Made by a program: the position numbers and the translations under genes. DNA of 64,000 nt, from positions 3,968,001 to 4,032,000 of the forward strand of contig OX637334.1 in NCBI GenBank assembly GCA_951799405.1. Reading direction: 5' to 3'. This document shows positions 44,476 through 55,064 of this stretch, piece by piece. This stretch comes from Agapetus fuscipes. Its lineage: Eukaryota > Arthropoda > Insecta > Trichoptera > Glossosomatidae. The stretch's first letter is position 1. Each line of letters starts with the position of its first letter. The notes below the pieces were generated by a model, which ran no database searches, was not told where the DNA came from, and saw nothing but the letters and a program-made list of their open reading frames with translations.

Positions 44476-44807
44476 TACATCTATCCCTCCTTTGCAAAAA
44501 GTATAGGTACTATTCTACCTACGCCGGTTTTTATATTTTCACTAATCTGGTTTAACAGCTCTGTCCGCCACCGTCAACGTTCCTCCTCCACTCCCTCCTC
44601 ATTCTATCTCATAATTATTACATTAAAAAAATAATTGCGACAGGCATTATCGCGAAAAGATGGGAAAATTTTCCGCCATCTTTATTATGATGCAGCAAAA
44701 ATTTTCATTTGTATTTTTTTTCTCGGCAGGCAAGCGTCACACTTATTGTAAGGCACTACGGTCCTTTGACAAGCACTAATAAAATAACATTTGCGATAAA
44801 TCACAGG

Positions 44808-45090
44808 TATGTAATCGAGTGGTTTACGCTTCGGACTCGTGATTGGAAGTTTGTGGGTTCGAATCTACGCGGAGCAAAGACAAGTATTTCATTTTTCAAA
44901 TATGCTCTTCGCTGGGTGACAAATTCATATACCTTTACCAAAGACCAAAGGCCCATCCAGCCTTACAGCAACTGGGTATTGCTTGAGAATTGGCGCTTTC
45001 TACAGCGACGACCAAGCTCGCAGAGGGCTTTTTGAGGTGTGACTCACACAAAAACAGCGCTCACCAAATAAATCATCCTAATATTTTAAC
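44808..45090 (+). repeat. SINE-B copy
   Basis: ggtatgtaatcgagtggttt head, gtgggttcgaatctacgcgg (B box), through gctcaccaaataaatcatcc and attttaaca; then a (family C) tail fragment tttagattagattag to 45118. Confidence 0.8.
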
Positions 45091-45118
45091 ATATCTTTGC
45101 AATTTAGATTAGATTAGA

Positions 45119-45584
45119 CATTATGTTCAACGTTCATCGTTGTACGTCTAACATGCTTCAAGTTACTAACATTGATTTATCTACTTGACTAACTAATGTT
45201 GATAAAGGAGCTACTGAGGAAATTATTAATGTACTTTACTCCAAGTATGAAAAACATCACTAGTAACTCAACCATAGCGTCTTACGAAAAGTATTTGAAA
45301 ACTAAAACACTCCCTAGAAGCGCTGCTTTAGTTTACACGTATAATTGATTAAGTGTTGGTTTGTACATGCATTATCTCAGCTACTGTTTAAACCATCTAG
45401 TGCTTCATAAATCCTCACTACTCCATCCGGTAATAAGCACGAATTTGCTGCAAGCATTTTAGACAAGATTGACCTTTTACTCGTACAAGGCAATTTATTA
45501 CGATCGAAATTAATTATAATAAGTGGATCAGTAAGTTTGGAAATAATCCTGAGATATGACTAGTATTCAAAAATTGTGATCCAT
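45119..45584. other. Intronic, nothing recognised
   Basis: No supported feature. Confidence 0.35.
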
Positions 45585-45870
45585 TCACGCTCGTCAACCT
45601 ACATTCCCTCGAACGTAAAACGAAATCGGTTCTAAAACGGTGTCAAGAGAATTCATGATATATAATATAGGTACCTATTATCCTTACTTATTCTTTCTCC
45701 CCTCGTCACAAGAAGGAAACTTGTAGAAAGACTCACTTCATCCCTTTGCAGTCGACATAAAAACTATGAGAACTTGGTACTTTCACGACTCATTCCTCTA
45801 TCAACCTGCCCGTTTATGACATGAGTTACCGGTATATGTGTTCCCACCCCAATTTAATGCTGGTCTATAC
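45585..45870 (+). mobile_element. LINE family F fragment, decayed
   Basis: cgtcaacctacattccctcg (NLHSLE), actatgagaacttggtactt, cgtttatgacatgagttacc (WNELP with a stop). Colinear with 41700-42000 but about 150 bases shorter. Confidence 0.65.
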
Positions 45871-45884
45871 AGGGGAAGTGTGAA

Positions 45885-46090
45885 AGGAAAAAGAGGTAAG
45901 GACGACCGAGAAAAGTATGGAATGATCAGATTGAGGAAGAATGGAATATGCAAAGTGAGCGTAAAAGAAGAAAATGCATTACAAAGGTGATGGATTTGAA
46001 TAATAAGAAAGAGTATGTAAGGATAGGAAGAAATGGAGGCAGCTCTGCAGATTCTCTGACCACTCCTAGCGTAATGGCGACAGAGTAACA
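45885..46090 (+). mobile_element. LINE family J fragment
   Basis: aggacgaccgagaaaagtat (GRPRKVW), gtggaatgatcagattgagg, gtatgtaaggataggaagaa, ctgaccactcctagcg. Same terminal region as 50003-50190. Confidence 0.6.
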
Positions 46091-46111
46091 GTTATAGTTA
46101 CTATCAATTAC

Positions 46112-46539
46112 TCAACGACGTTAGCCATGTTGAAAGCACCGGTTCCCATAGATCACCGAAGTTAAGCAACATTGGGCGTGGTCAGTGCTTGGATGGATAA
46201 CCGCTCAGGTACACCGCGTGTCGTTGGCATCTTGGACCGGTCCGTAGTCCGTAGTGGCAACACTTCGGACTCGTAAATGGAAGGTTGTGGATTCGGATCC
46301 CGGCGGAGCACAAAAAAATACCATTTATATTTCGAATGTGCTCTTTGCTGGGTTGAAAAATTCATAAACCTTTACCAATGACCGGTCACCAAAGGTCCAT
46401 CCAGCCTTACAGCAACTGGGTCTTGCTTGAGTATTGGCGCTTTGTAGCGACGACCAAGCTCGTACACCTCTGCGGCACTACAACAAGTGTAATAGACCTC
46501 TAGAGTCTTCAGAATCTAGGGAGTCTCCCGCACAGGATT

Positions 46540-46542
<3 letters not shown>
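46112..46542 (+). mobile_element. SINE-B, full-length composite: 5S head, tRNA middle, LINE-F tail
   Basis: 46112-46229 is a complete 5S-rRNA-like head (118 nt) with complementary termini and the internal promoter region (agttaagcaacattgggcg, ggatggataaccgctcagg). 46231-46310 is tRNA-like (ccggtccgtagtcc, gattcggatcccggcgg). The body runs to cgaccaagctcgt, then the LINE-F tail cacctctgcggcactacaac to ggatttctt. Agrees part by part with 14932-15370. Confidence 0.92.

Positions 46543-46600
<58 letters not shown>
46543..46600 (+). repeat. Poly(A) tail, about 57 bases
   Basis: Uninterrupted A run at the 3' end of the composite SINE. Such a long pure run argues for a recent insertion. Confidence 0.9.
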
Positions 46601-46603
<3 letters not shown>

Positions 46604-46894
46604 ACAGTTACTATTCAAAGCCTATGTCAATTGCCGCTTTATATAGCAACATAGACCGCATGTAGGAGGTTATGACTTTGTCGAAGTCTCAAGTTAAGGT
46701 CATCATTGCAGAAAAGCACTCTGATTTTATTGAATGCAGCACAAGCTGCCTCAATTATGAACTTAATTTCTGGATGAAGATCTTTATTCCAATATCTGGT
46801 CATGAGACTGCGCTACCATGCAGCCAAGGTACTTAAATTTGTCCACCTTGTCCTATTACTTTGAACTGTAGAACTGTGTGTATTATTGTTGCAG

Positions 46895-47045
46895 CTCCCG
46901 CCTACTTCCCGTCCAAGAGCAAGCAGGTGCAGGTGGTGGCGGGAGAGCAGGCGCACCTGCAGTGCACGGCCTTGGGAGACAACCCCATGGACATCACGTG
47001 GAGGACGCAGCACCAGCATACCATAGCGCACCAGATGGACCAGAG
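46895..47045 (+). CDS. Dscam: Dscam-like exon: Ig9, N-terminal half
   Basis: Acceptor gttgcag ends at 46894, donor gtgagg at 47046; 151 bases, phase 1 in, phase 2 out. Encodes APAYFPSKSKQVQVVAGEQ, cysteine in LQCTALGDNP and the core tryptophan DITWRTQ. The acceptor lies about 295 bases downstream of a very long poly(A) run belonging to a SINE insertion. Confidence 0.93.
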
Positions 47046-47093
47046 GTGAGGATACTTCAATTTTCAAACCTTTGAGGTAGAGTTCAGGTTGAG

Positions 47094-47142
47094 CTCCGGT
47101 CGCTAGCACTGTTGGTAAATAGAATGCTTGCGTTCCATGAAG
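47094..47142 (+). repeat. SINE-A head fragment in Ig9 intron
   Basis: ctccggtcgctagcactgtt, ggtaaatagaatgcttgcg, ttccatga: A-box region only. Confidence 0.5.
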
Positions 47143-47600
47143 GGCTAATGAAATGGAACTGATCTTGGAGTGAGGAAGGCAGAATCCGTTGGCATTTTTG
47201 GGGGACGTTGAAAGTACACTTTTGTAAAGTGTCTTATTCGTGATGGAAAGGGCATTTGAGGTGTGACACCCATACGTAAAACTACCTACACAGCGGTTGA
47301 GGATCAACAAGACTAATATCTAATATGCAACATACACTTTGGTTCAACATCCCAAAACGCATCAGTTACAAGTTGTATTTGATACTACTAAAAAAACACT
47401 GGAATTGTTTGCAAAGCTCATCACATATAAGCCCTGTAAACAATTAAAAGCTCACTCCGCTTTCAGCATGTGGTGAATGTAGGTCAAAACATTTTCGAAT
47501 GAACCCCTACTCCACAAGATGTGTATGAAGAACTTTGGAAAAAATTATGTTTTAAATACCTATACGTAGAAGAATAAAATAATTTCATGTTTTGTTCCAG

Positions 47601-47751
47601 GTATTCAATAAGAGAGCAAATCTTGAACGATGGGATGGTATCAGAACTTGGGATCATGCACACCTACAGACAAGACACTGGAACTCTGAGTTGTTTGGCC
47701 AGTAATGCCTTTGGACAAGATGAAATGATGATACAACTAATAGTTCAAGAG
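47601..47751 (+). CDS. Dscam: Dscam-like exon: Ig9, C-terminal half
   Basis: Acceptor tgttccag ends at 47600, donor gtgaga at 47752; 151 bases, phase 2 in, phase 0 out. Encodes RYSIREQIL (Dscam1 RYTIREEIL), TGTLSCLASNAFG and ends IVQE. The usual F-strand tyrosine is replaced by leucine; Dscam1 Ig9 also lacks the tyrosine there, so this is a family trait and not decay. Confidence 0.93.
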
Positions 47752-48080
47752 GTGAGAACACAGCTTCTTCACCTTCCATATATCCCATCTTGCATATTCT
47801 TTTGGCCATTATCTAACAGCTATGTACTATTCTGAAGACTTTAGAAATTGCTTTATCCCATTTCCAATCATCAATGTAATAGTTCTTCATTACAACTGAT
47901 TTTTGATGTGTCAAATCCGTTTTATTTGGCCACAATAGATTCAGTAACTTCGGTACTTACCTTACTCAACTGTCTATTCAAGATTTTCATTTTCATAAAA
48001 TAAATACTTACTTTATTATTTACAAATAAGACTGTCGCAACATTTTGACGAATTGTGGATTATGCCATTTATATCCAAAG

Positions 48081-48210
48081 GTTCCAGAGATGCCAAAAAA
48101 TATAAGGATCAACGACCAGCAATCCAGATCTATCCAGTTGTCTTGGAGTCAACCATATTCAGGAAACAGTCCCATCACCAACTACATCGTCCAATACAAA
48201 GCAGGAGCAG
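48081..48210 (+). CDS. Dscam: Dscam-like exon: FN3-1, N-terminal half
   Basis: Acceptor atccaaag ends at 48080 (weak polypyrimidine tract), donor gtaaac at 48211; 130 bases, phase 0 in, phase 1 out. Encodes VPEMPKNIRINDQQ and RSIQLSWSQPYSGNSPI, with the FN3 B-strand tryptophan. It matches the Dscam family VPEMP / SWAQPYDGNSP signature. Confidence 0.92.
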
Positions 48211-48480
48211 GTAAACTTAATAGTTGTTGCCTACCAAAATGGTATAAGATTATCTTCAAACAATATTTGGTGTCCCTCAAGGCTCTCGCATAATACCAAT
48301 GTTCTTTATAATCTAGATTTGTTTCCATAAAGGTTTCTTCTTACCTTTGCATGTTGACGAACTTAAAATTAAAATAAAGTAAATACGGGGACAATCCTTA
48401 CTTTAAAAAAAATCATCGACAATACACTTGAAAGTTAGAAATTTTTTTTTGGCTTTAACTTTGTTTGTCGCTGTTTTCAG

Positions 48481-48648
48481 ATGCTTGGACAGCACAGCCC
48501 CTGAAAGTTGTTATTCCTGGAACTGTAACATCAGCATCAGTACAAGGCCTCAGACCAGCTCGTCCTTACCAACTCAGGATAATAGCAGAAAACCGTCTTG
48601 GCATGAGTGAACCAAGTCAAGTGATTCAAGTCACTACATTGGAAGAAG
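48481..48648 (+). CDS. Dscam: Dscam-like exon: FN3-1, C-terminal half
   Basis: Acceptor gttttcag ends at 48480, donor gtacga at 48649; 168 bases, phase 1 to 1. Encodes VQGLRPARPYQLRIIAENRLG, the FN3 tyrosine-corner and F-strand pattern, ending in TTLEEG before the next domain. Confidence 0.93.
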
Positions 48649-48724
48649 GTACGAAGTACGATTAATTTTTTAAGAAAAATCTGTGGAACGCACCACTTTA
48701 GAGTTCTTTGTACCACCAAAATGA

Positions 48725-48795
48725 CACCAATAAAGCATTGAGAATAATGTAAGGTCTCCCACAACAATTTGCCTAATATCCGATAATTTTAGTTG
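48725..48795. repeat. Foldback fragment in FN3 intron
   Basis: gagaataatgtaaggtctcc and atttgcctaatatccgataa resemble the end of the 12595-12869 foldback. Confidence 0.45.
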
Positions 48796-49159
48796 ATTGT
48801 GAATTCATAAATAGGGTACTAAAATAGTCTATGTACCCAAATATTGTCGACATGCCTACGATTGCATGGTAGTTGAGAATGAACATCACCATGAGTTACA
48901 ATGTTGGGACAACCAAAATCTTTGCACCATTGTGCTTAATTATCCATATTATCGACAAATGACCCCTCATTATCAATTATTATCAATCTCAGGCAGACTT
49001 GTATTGACGCCTAATGATCTTATGGTAAGAGTTAAAATCGTTTACTTTAACGTACTGTAAACATTATATTAGAATTATTCACTGTTAAGACTGATGAGCT
49101 CAGTAAGCGATGTGTTTAATTAAACTATTTTATGAATACTTATGACTGTTTGATTTCAG

Positions 49160-49290
49160 TGCCCAGTGGAGCACCGTTGGATATTAGGGCTGAAGCCAAA
49201 AGCTCTACAGAACTAGTAGTAACATGGGAGCCGCCGCAGAGGGACATGTGGAATGGAAATTTGCTAGGCTACTACGTGGGATATCAGGAG
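49160..49290 (+). CDS. Dscam: Dscam-like exon: FN3-2, N-terminal half
   Basis: Acceptor gatttcag ends at 49159, donor gtaatt at 49291; 131 bases, phase 1 in, phase 0 out. Encodes PSGAPLDIRAEAKSS, VTWEPPQRDMWNG and LLGYYVGYQE. It is the direct counterpart of Dscam1 VTWKPPPRTEWNG / LGYYVGYK. Confidence 0.95.
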
Positions 49291-49557
49291 GTAATTACAC
49301 AAATCATTAGGGAAGATTAAGGCAAGAAGGATGCCGAAAGACATTGTGAATGAATGGAGTCAGCCCTCAATTGAGGGCCCACAGCCATCTGTCCAATTGA
49401 CTGGAGGAGCACGCCTGTGTTATGTGCTCAGAAGTCTACTCCTTCTGGCTACACTCACATCGTGGGTCGATCAGGAATCCCCCTTTTGTGCATACTTTCA
49501 GCCCTGGACAATTCTGTAGGTAGATACTTTACTTTATCAATTCAAATATTGTTTTAG

Positions 49558-49765
49558 GTGGACTCAAATGAAACAAACATGGTGTCAGCCAGTCCCCAGC
49601 AGTCCTACAACTTTAAGACTGTTGAGATTGGACAGCATGGAGGAGGAGAGACCATCCTGATAGGCTTGGAGAGGTTCAGCACCTACTCCATCATAGTCCA
49701 GGCCTACAACACCAGGGGGCCTGGTCCCGCATCTCATCCCGTTACTGCTATGACTATGGAAGATG
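49558..49765 (+). CDS. Dscam: Dscam-like exon: FN3-2, C-terminal half
   Basis: Acceptor tgttttag ends at 49557, donor gtaaat at 49766; 208 bases, phase 0 in, phase 1 out. Encodes LIGLERFSTYSIIVQAYNTRGPGPAS with the FN3 tyrosine corner and FG loop, ending AMTMEDG. Confidence 0.93.
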
Positions 49766-50002
49766 GTAAATCAACAAGCATTCTATTTATTTATCTATAC
49801 AAAAAAAAATGTATGTTTGCGTGGCTTTCCTTAGTTTTGTATTTGCCAGACAACATTACAGATATGCAATGAAGAAAATAGGCATACCTACCTATGTAAA
49901 ATTATGCAAATTCTCCTTGATCGTATAAATAAAAATATGTATGGACGCTACAATAGCACTTCTATTGAGTGATTTAGTTTTCATACATTATTTCTATTTA
50001 CA

Positions 50003-50190
50003 CTAGGAAACAATGGATTGATCAGATAAATGAGATTGCGAATGAATGGAATCTACAGAGTGGAAACAAGAGAAGAGCATGCATGAAAAGAGTGATGAAA
50101 TTAGATGAGATGAAAGAAGTATGCAAGGACAGAGTCAAGTGGAGGCACTTGTGTGGAGGTACTGGCCACCCCTAGAGGAAAGGCGGCAGG
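50003..50190 (+). mobile_element. LINE family J C-terminus (reference copy)
   Basis: One open frame: WIDQINEIANEWN, RRACMKRVMKLDEMKEVCKD, RVKWRHLCGGTGHP then stop. Typical end of a non-LTR reverse transcriptase; lies in the intron between the FN3-2 and FN3-3 exons. Followed by an (AGACA) microsatellite tail. Confidence 0.75.
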
Positions 50191-50521
50191 ATACAAGACA
50201 AGACAAGACACTATCGAAGGGATTTAAAGCCATGATTTTTGATTTGGGGAAAAGATAACAGTATATGTGAAACATAAAAAGCGGCTCAATATGTATACGG
50301 ATTTAGTAACATATAACTTTTTAAAAAATGCAAAAAGCAAAATCATAGAAAACCACAAAACAAACAGCTATGATAAACTTTTTGACGGTTGCCTGGAAAC
50401 TGATTGGAGCAATACTTCACTGATATCAATGGATTATTTTCCCAATCACAAGTATTTGATCCATCTATTCTCAGAATTGTAACCTACTAGTCTAATTATG
50501 TCATTTTTAATACTTTTCCAG

Positions 50522-50668
50522 TGCCCAGTCTTCCTCCTGAGGATGTCAGATGTTCTGTTGTAAATTCTCAGAGCATCCGAGTATCCTGGGAGACATTGCC
50601 AATTTCTGGGAGAAATGGAATCATCCAGGGATACAAGATAAGCTATACTCCTATCCAGGAATGGTACG
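50522..50668 (+). CDS. Dscam: Dscam-like exon: FN3-3, N-terminal half
   Basis: Acceptor cttttccag ends at 50521, donor gtatgt at 50669; 147 bases, phase 1 to 1. Encodes VPSLPPEDVRC, SIRVSWETLP and GIIQGYKISYTPIQEWYG (Dscam1 VIKTYKVVYAPSDEWYD). Confidence 0.95.
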
Positions 50669-51053
50669 GTATGTAAACACTCTCTGTTCAGTGGATTTAC
50701 AGCTCAAATTGAGTCGTTGCTTCCCAAATATTGTGCCTCCAACTCCTCCTGTCCCCTGCAGCCATCCTGCCACCTCCTCAACCCATCATCACATGTGAGT
50801 CTCCTCACTAGCCTCCTTCCACCTAGGTATTCATTTGAAAGTTTACTTAAGTTAGGTTAGTAAAATCATTCAAATGAGGTCGAAACATTTTTGAATTTGG
50901 AACTTTTTTCTCAGGAAGCAAACGTCAGTCTTGTATGGGACTGCCGTCCATCAGAAACATCTTTTTAATTATTATTATTTTACAAAAACGTAAAATCAGG
51001 TAAAGACATGTGAAAGCAACATTTAAGTAATTTTTTTGTGGATGATTTTCTAG

Positions 51054-51209
51054 ATAAAGAAGACACCATCATAAAGCAAACGTCTCAGCTCCACACAACA
51101 CTCACTGGACTCAGGAGGTATTCCAACTACTCCATCACCATTGCTGGATATACCAGCGCAGGGGACGGGACCAAAAGTAACCCCGTGTACTGCCATACAC
51201 AGGAGGACG
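51054..51209 (+). CDS. Dscam: Dscam-like exon: FN3-3, C-terminal half
   Basis: Acceptor attttctag ends at 51053, donor gtaaat at 51210; 156 bases, phase 1 to 1. Encodes LTGLRRYSNYSITIAGYTSAGDG and ends VYCHTQEDG (Dscam1 IHCQTEPD). Followed within 240 bases by a 166-bp foldback element in the intron. Confidence 0.94.
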
Positions 51210-51443
51210 GTAAATAAAACACTTTTTATGTATCATTGTTTGTCTTCTTCATCTAATTCCTGATTTCTGAGAGTTCTGACCATTGTGAAAGTAATCACTC
51301 TTCTCCAATTTTCTCTTGGGTGTGCTACCCGCAGCGCTCTAACTACCAAGGTGCCTGCTGCTGTTTTGACTTTGATTGGCCCGTTGTGTGGGTACTCTTG
51401 ATATGTTACTCATACAAAAGCACTGCTTTTTAAAAGAATCATA

Positions 51444-51609
51444 TTAATAGGTAATAAAAAATTATTTGTTTTAATTCACATGAGTTTTTATTTTTTTAAC
51501 ACAACCAGTTTCGGGAGAAGCAGTACCTCCCATCTTCAGGTAAACTGGTTGTGTTAAAAAAATAGCTCATGTGAATTAAAACAAATAAATTTTGTTTTTA
51601 ATCTATTAA
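51444..51609. mobile_element. Foldback element, 166 bp, in FN3-3/FN3-4 intron
   Basis: The left arm from 51444 (ttaatag...) and the right arm to 51609 (...ctattaa) pair over about 65 bp, with shared ttttaattcacatgag and ttaacacaaccagttt. The centre has gggag...ctccc and a catcttcagg motif common to many insect short elements. Confidence 0.88.
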
Positions 51610-51737
51610 AATGAACCTTCACGAAGTAACTACTAAAAATCTAGATAATAGAATCATATTTATTTATTACATACCTAATATGAGCGATGCTATTAAAAAA
51701 TCCCAATTTATAGCCATGTATGGATTGTTTGTTTCAG

Positions 51738-51877
51738 TTCCGTCTGCCCCAGCTGATATAAAAGCCGTGGTTAGTTCCAACAACAAGATCCTTGTATCCT
51801 GGCTGCCGCCCACCAACTCTAACGGCATCTTGGTCGGATACACATTCTACATGAGCATCATAGAAGATGGAAGAGAG
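51738..51877 (+). CDS. Dscam: Dscam-like exon: FN3-4, N-terminal half
   Basis: Acceptor gtttcag ends at 51737, donor gtatta at 51878; 140 bases, phase 1 in, phase 0 out. Encodes VPSAPADIKAVV, KILVSWLPPTNSNG and LVGYTFYMS (Dscam1 ILVSWRPPAQPNG). Confidence 0.95.
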
Positions 51878-52101
51878 GTATTACAAGAATTCAAATAAAA
51901 AGTAAAGTAAAAAATACGACAATGTTTTTTTTATTATGGCGAGTATATTCAGTTCCACGACCAGTTTCACAAATAATCCGTTTGCGCAACCGGCCGTGAA
52001 ACTGAGGCAAAGTACTGAGTTAACACAATTGTTGAAAACTTCTGAAAGTAAATATTTAAGGAATGTGTGTTTCATGTAGGTATGGCTTGTTTTGATTCCA
52101 G

Positions 52102-52258
52102 GAAGGGACCCACAAGCGCATCCTGTCTCCCAACACAGAGACCCACGAGACAGTGCGGCTGCAAGAGGCCGCCACTCACCAGTTCTGGCTGACGGCCTCA
52201 ACTAAAGTAGGAGAGGGGGAGAGCACTAGGGTGGTCACCATCCTGCCTAGCGACAAGG
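52102..52258 (+). CDS. Dscam: Dscam-like exon: FN3-4, C-terminal half
   Basis: Acceptor attccag ends at 52101, donor gtaact at 52259; 157 bases, phase 0 in, phase 1 out. Encodes HETVRLQEAATHQFWLTAST, VGEGESTRVV and ILPSDKG (Dscam1 FWVTASTTIGEG / AMPSDQ). Confidence 0.95.
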
Positions 52259-52822
52259 GTAACTATCACACCAATGGACTCACATTTAAATATGGGGAAA
52301 AATATGATATCATTTGGCTAGGTTTAGTTCCAAATTTGACCACTACTAAAACTGGCACTGTAATCCAGGCAAAACTGTTTGACACTGACAGCTCATTTAG
52401 AGGTTATGACATTTTTTTATAGTTCTTGTGGCTTTTTAATGCCAAAGGACATGTTAAATTTGCAGATAACATTACCTACACGCTTTTCTTTTTCTCAGCC
52501 ATTAACAGTCCACTCCTGGACTTCAACCTCACTGAAGTTCAATCTCCATTTCTCCTTAGCCTCCCAAATGTTGGGCCTGTTCCAGTACCCTGCAGCTTTT
52601 CTTCAACTTGCCACGTCCTGTAGAAGCTGTGTGGTATCTCTCCTTACTCCATCTTTCCACAAAAGTCTCGGACAACTTAGAAGTCTCTAATAGTCCATTC
52701 CTTTCAACATGCATTCTTTTCAACCTGTACATAGTGCCTTATTGTAGAATCAACTATTAAATTATTATCTAGATGCAATTATGCACAAATCCATACAGCA
52801 ATGTATTTTTTTATTATTCCAG

Positions 52823-53000
52823 TGCCAGCTCGCATCACTTCATTTAGCCGAGAAATGATAACTCCATGGAAGGAGAACATCTCACTTCCCTGTCACAGAG
52901 TGGGAATACCACAGCCCACCACCACATGGAAGCAGCAAGGAAACTCTTTAGAGTCCAACTCCAGGAAGAATGTCACTCCAGACGGCAGTCTTTTCATCAG
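52823..53000 (+). CDS. Dscam: Dscam-like exon: Ig10, N-terminal half
   Basis: Acceptor attattccag ends at 52822, donor gtacct at 53001; 178 bases, phase 1 in, phase 2 out. Encodes VPARITSFSREM, the cysteine in ISLPCHRVGIPQP, core tryptophan TTWKQQG and TPDGSLFI. It is the Ig domain placed between FN3-4 and FN3-5, a Dscam hallmark. Confidence 0.95.
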
Positions 53001-53094
53001 GTACCTTGTCATCTCATCATCTCATCATTATCAATCGTTAAATTTCGCATCATTATCAATCGTTAAACAGAGTTCATCATCATTAGATCATCAT

Positions 53095-53265
53095 TGTTAA
53101 AGAGGACTCCAAGCCTCAAACTTCCGGCTTTTTAAATGTCTCATTTCCATGCCAAAAGCATCTAATTCTTCTTGGTGTTTTTTTTACATAAGAACTGTAA
53201 TATCAAGGTGCCATTGAATCTCATACTACTTCAGACTTTCTTTTCATCTTCTGAGTATTCATATA
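53095..53265 (+). mobile_element. LINE family F fragment in Ig10 intron, decayed
   Basis: Colinear with 41375-41525: gaggactccaagcctcaaac, aagcatctaattcttcttgg, gtaatatcaaggtgccattg, tcagactttcttttc. Heavily substituted. Confidence 0.5.
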
Positions 53266-53480
53266 TCTCTTCATGTACGCTCTTCTCTTTTCTTCACTCT
53301 GCAGATAACAGTCATTTGTAATCTCCCCTATTTAAAAATCCTTTCTTCGAAATTCCCTTTGTACAATCTTTTTACCTACTTCTTACATTTCATCCAGAGC
53401 TATAATCTTTCAAACCAACTCTCTGGATATCTTATTTATTCAAATACGCAATAATGATAAACAATATCTTTTTGTTTCAG

Positions 53481-53671
53481 TTCAATGCAGAACACTGATT
53501 CGGGGAATTACACATGCATTGTTGAGAACACCCACGGGAAGGACGAGATAACGTACAGTGTAAAGGTGAAAGTACCTCCTCAGCCTCCTTCCTTGTCAGT
53601 CATCGACTCCAACTCGGACTCCATACATCTGCAGTGGAGTGATCAAGGGGACGGTGGAAGTCCTATTCTAG
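53481..53671 (+). CDS. Dscam: Dscam-like exon: Ig10 C-terminal half and FN3-5 start
   Basis: Acceptor tgtttcag ends at 53480, donor gtaaga at 53672; 191 bases, phase 2 in, phase 1 out. Encodes TDSGNYTCIVENTHGKDEI (F-strand cysteine), then VPPQPPSLSV and IHLQWSDQGDGGSPILG, which opens FN3-5. Confidence 0.94.
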
Positions 53672-53696
53672 GTAAGAAGAAGACAATATTATTAGA

Positions 53697-53860
53697 GACC
53701 TGCCTGTTGTCTAGTGGTTAATGCTTCGGACTTGTAATCGGAAGATAGCGGTTTTGATTTTTGCAAAGCTCAAAATTCAAGAGAATACAACTAAGCTGAA
53801 CCTATAGTGTAACCTCTTACCACATTGTGCCCCAAGGGGCTGCGTGTGGCGCGTGGAACT
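53697..53860. repeat. SINE-B head (+) then SINE-A-like fragment (-)
   Basis: 53697-53765: cctgcctgttgtctagtggt, gcttcggacttgtaatcgg. 53795-53855: cctatagtgtaacctcttac, ggggctgcgtgtggcgcg. Both short. Confidence 0.55.
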
Positions 53861-55020
53861 TATACTAATGTGGTGTCAGTGAGCTTCAGAGAAACACCCA
53901 CAGATGGCGCTTTGAGACAAATAAACTCATACGCAAAATCGAACAAGCATTCTTCATAAGGAATGAGATTTGAGCCATCAGGCAGATATTCTATTGATTA
54001 TCTCAAGGCATGGTACTTAGCCTCCCAAATCCGGCTCCGCTGGATAACAAGAACCAAGGTGGTCTCAACCTTTCTTTGTAGAGCTAGTTTCTCGGATAAA
54101 GAGTGCCAACTGGGTCGATTCCACCCGAAGCCTTGCCTATGTGAGGAGCAGTGCAAATTGCCCCGTAGGTACTGGTAATGAATCAGTGGCTTGCACTAAG
54201 ACGGAAACTCTCCGCCTGCCCCACACACACATACACACACACGTGTGTTACGGAAGGAATCGTGCGGGTGCTTTTGTTACCTCCCAAGCGGTCCTATCTC
54301 TCCGTGCACACTTACATACGCAATCGGAAGGACTCGTGCGGATACTTTTGACCTTCCAAACGTAACCCTCCATCTGCGCACACATACACACAGCCGGGAG
54401 TAATTGTTGGGCAATTTAAGATTCCGACGTTGCTACCCGCGCTACACACGCATCGTGGAAGCTGGAACGAGGGACATTGAGCAACCGCTCTGTCCAAACA
54501 CCTCTACCAGACATCCCGCGTGCGCCCAACAAGGAGAGATATCGAGGCTGGACGTCAGCACTCTGTCTCTCCCATCTAGTGCTACAAATGAACAATAAGT
54601 GCTACAAAAGTGTGTAAAGAACTCTAAATCAACCTGACTGTAACAATATTTCACTGGTTGTGTAATTAAGGGCATAACAATATTTTTAAATTTAAATGTC
54701 AATAAAAAACTATTCAAACCTTAACACTAACAACTTCAGTTGAGAAATATAATTTCCATACAGAAAATAATTTCCAGCACCCGTGGGGATAGAACCCTAG
54801 CCCTCTGATATGGAGCGCAATAAATCAGACTTAATAATGACTTAAATATCATTACAGGTATATAATTGTGTAATTAAACCGTGGGGACAATACATTTGCA
54901 CATACAATATATTTAAAAAAAACATTACTTGAGTTCCTACCATATATCAATAATAATTTTACAAAACATTGAAAGACAGACTTCCATAAAGTAAGCAGAG
55001 TATGTTTAGAAACAGCACCA
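53861..55020. other. Intron before the FN3-5 exon: CA-rich tracts, GC-richer segment, SINE-A relic
   Basis: 54210-54245 and 54375-54395 are CA/TG-rich. 53960-54600 is GC-richer than other introns and may be a transposon remnant that I cannot name. 54760-54815 carries a SINE-A head remnant on the reverse strand (cacccgtggggatagaaccc). Confidence 0.45.
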
Positions 55021-55064
55021 TCTTTTGAGAAACTTTACTAACTTTGTTAAATTTTTATTTGTAG

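Larger units (their letters stand above)
30241..46894 (+). other. 16.7-kb Dscam intron (Ig8-Ig9 boundary)
   Basis: Bounded by donor gtgagt (30241) and acceptor tgcag (46894). No exon-like frame found inside. Contains both C-B chimeras, two hAT MITEs and one full-length composite SINE. Confidence 0.8.

Noticed and set aside
46112..46229. Functional 5S rRNA gene
   Set aside because: Diverged from 5S consensus at several positions, lacks a T-run terminator directly after it, and is fused to a tRNA-like SINE module also seen at 15252-15370.
46434..46646. Protein with a long lysine run
   Set aside because: The lysines are the translated poly(A) tail of a SINE.
46813..47310. 165-codon reverse-strand open frame
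   Set aside because: Lies antisense across the Ig9 exon and adjacent intron, with no domain and no splice logic; a shadow of the GC-rich exon.
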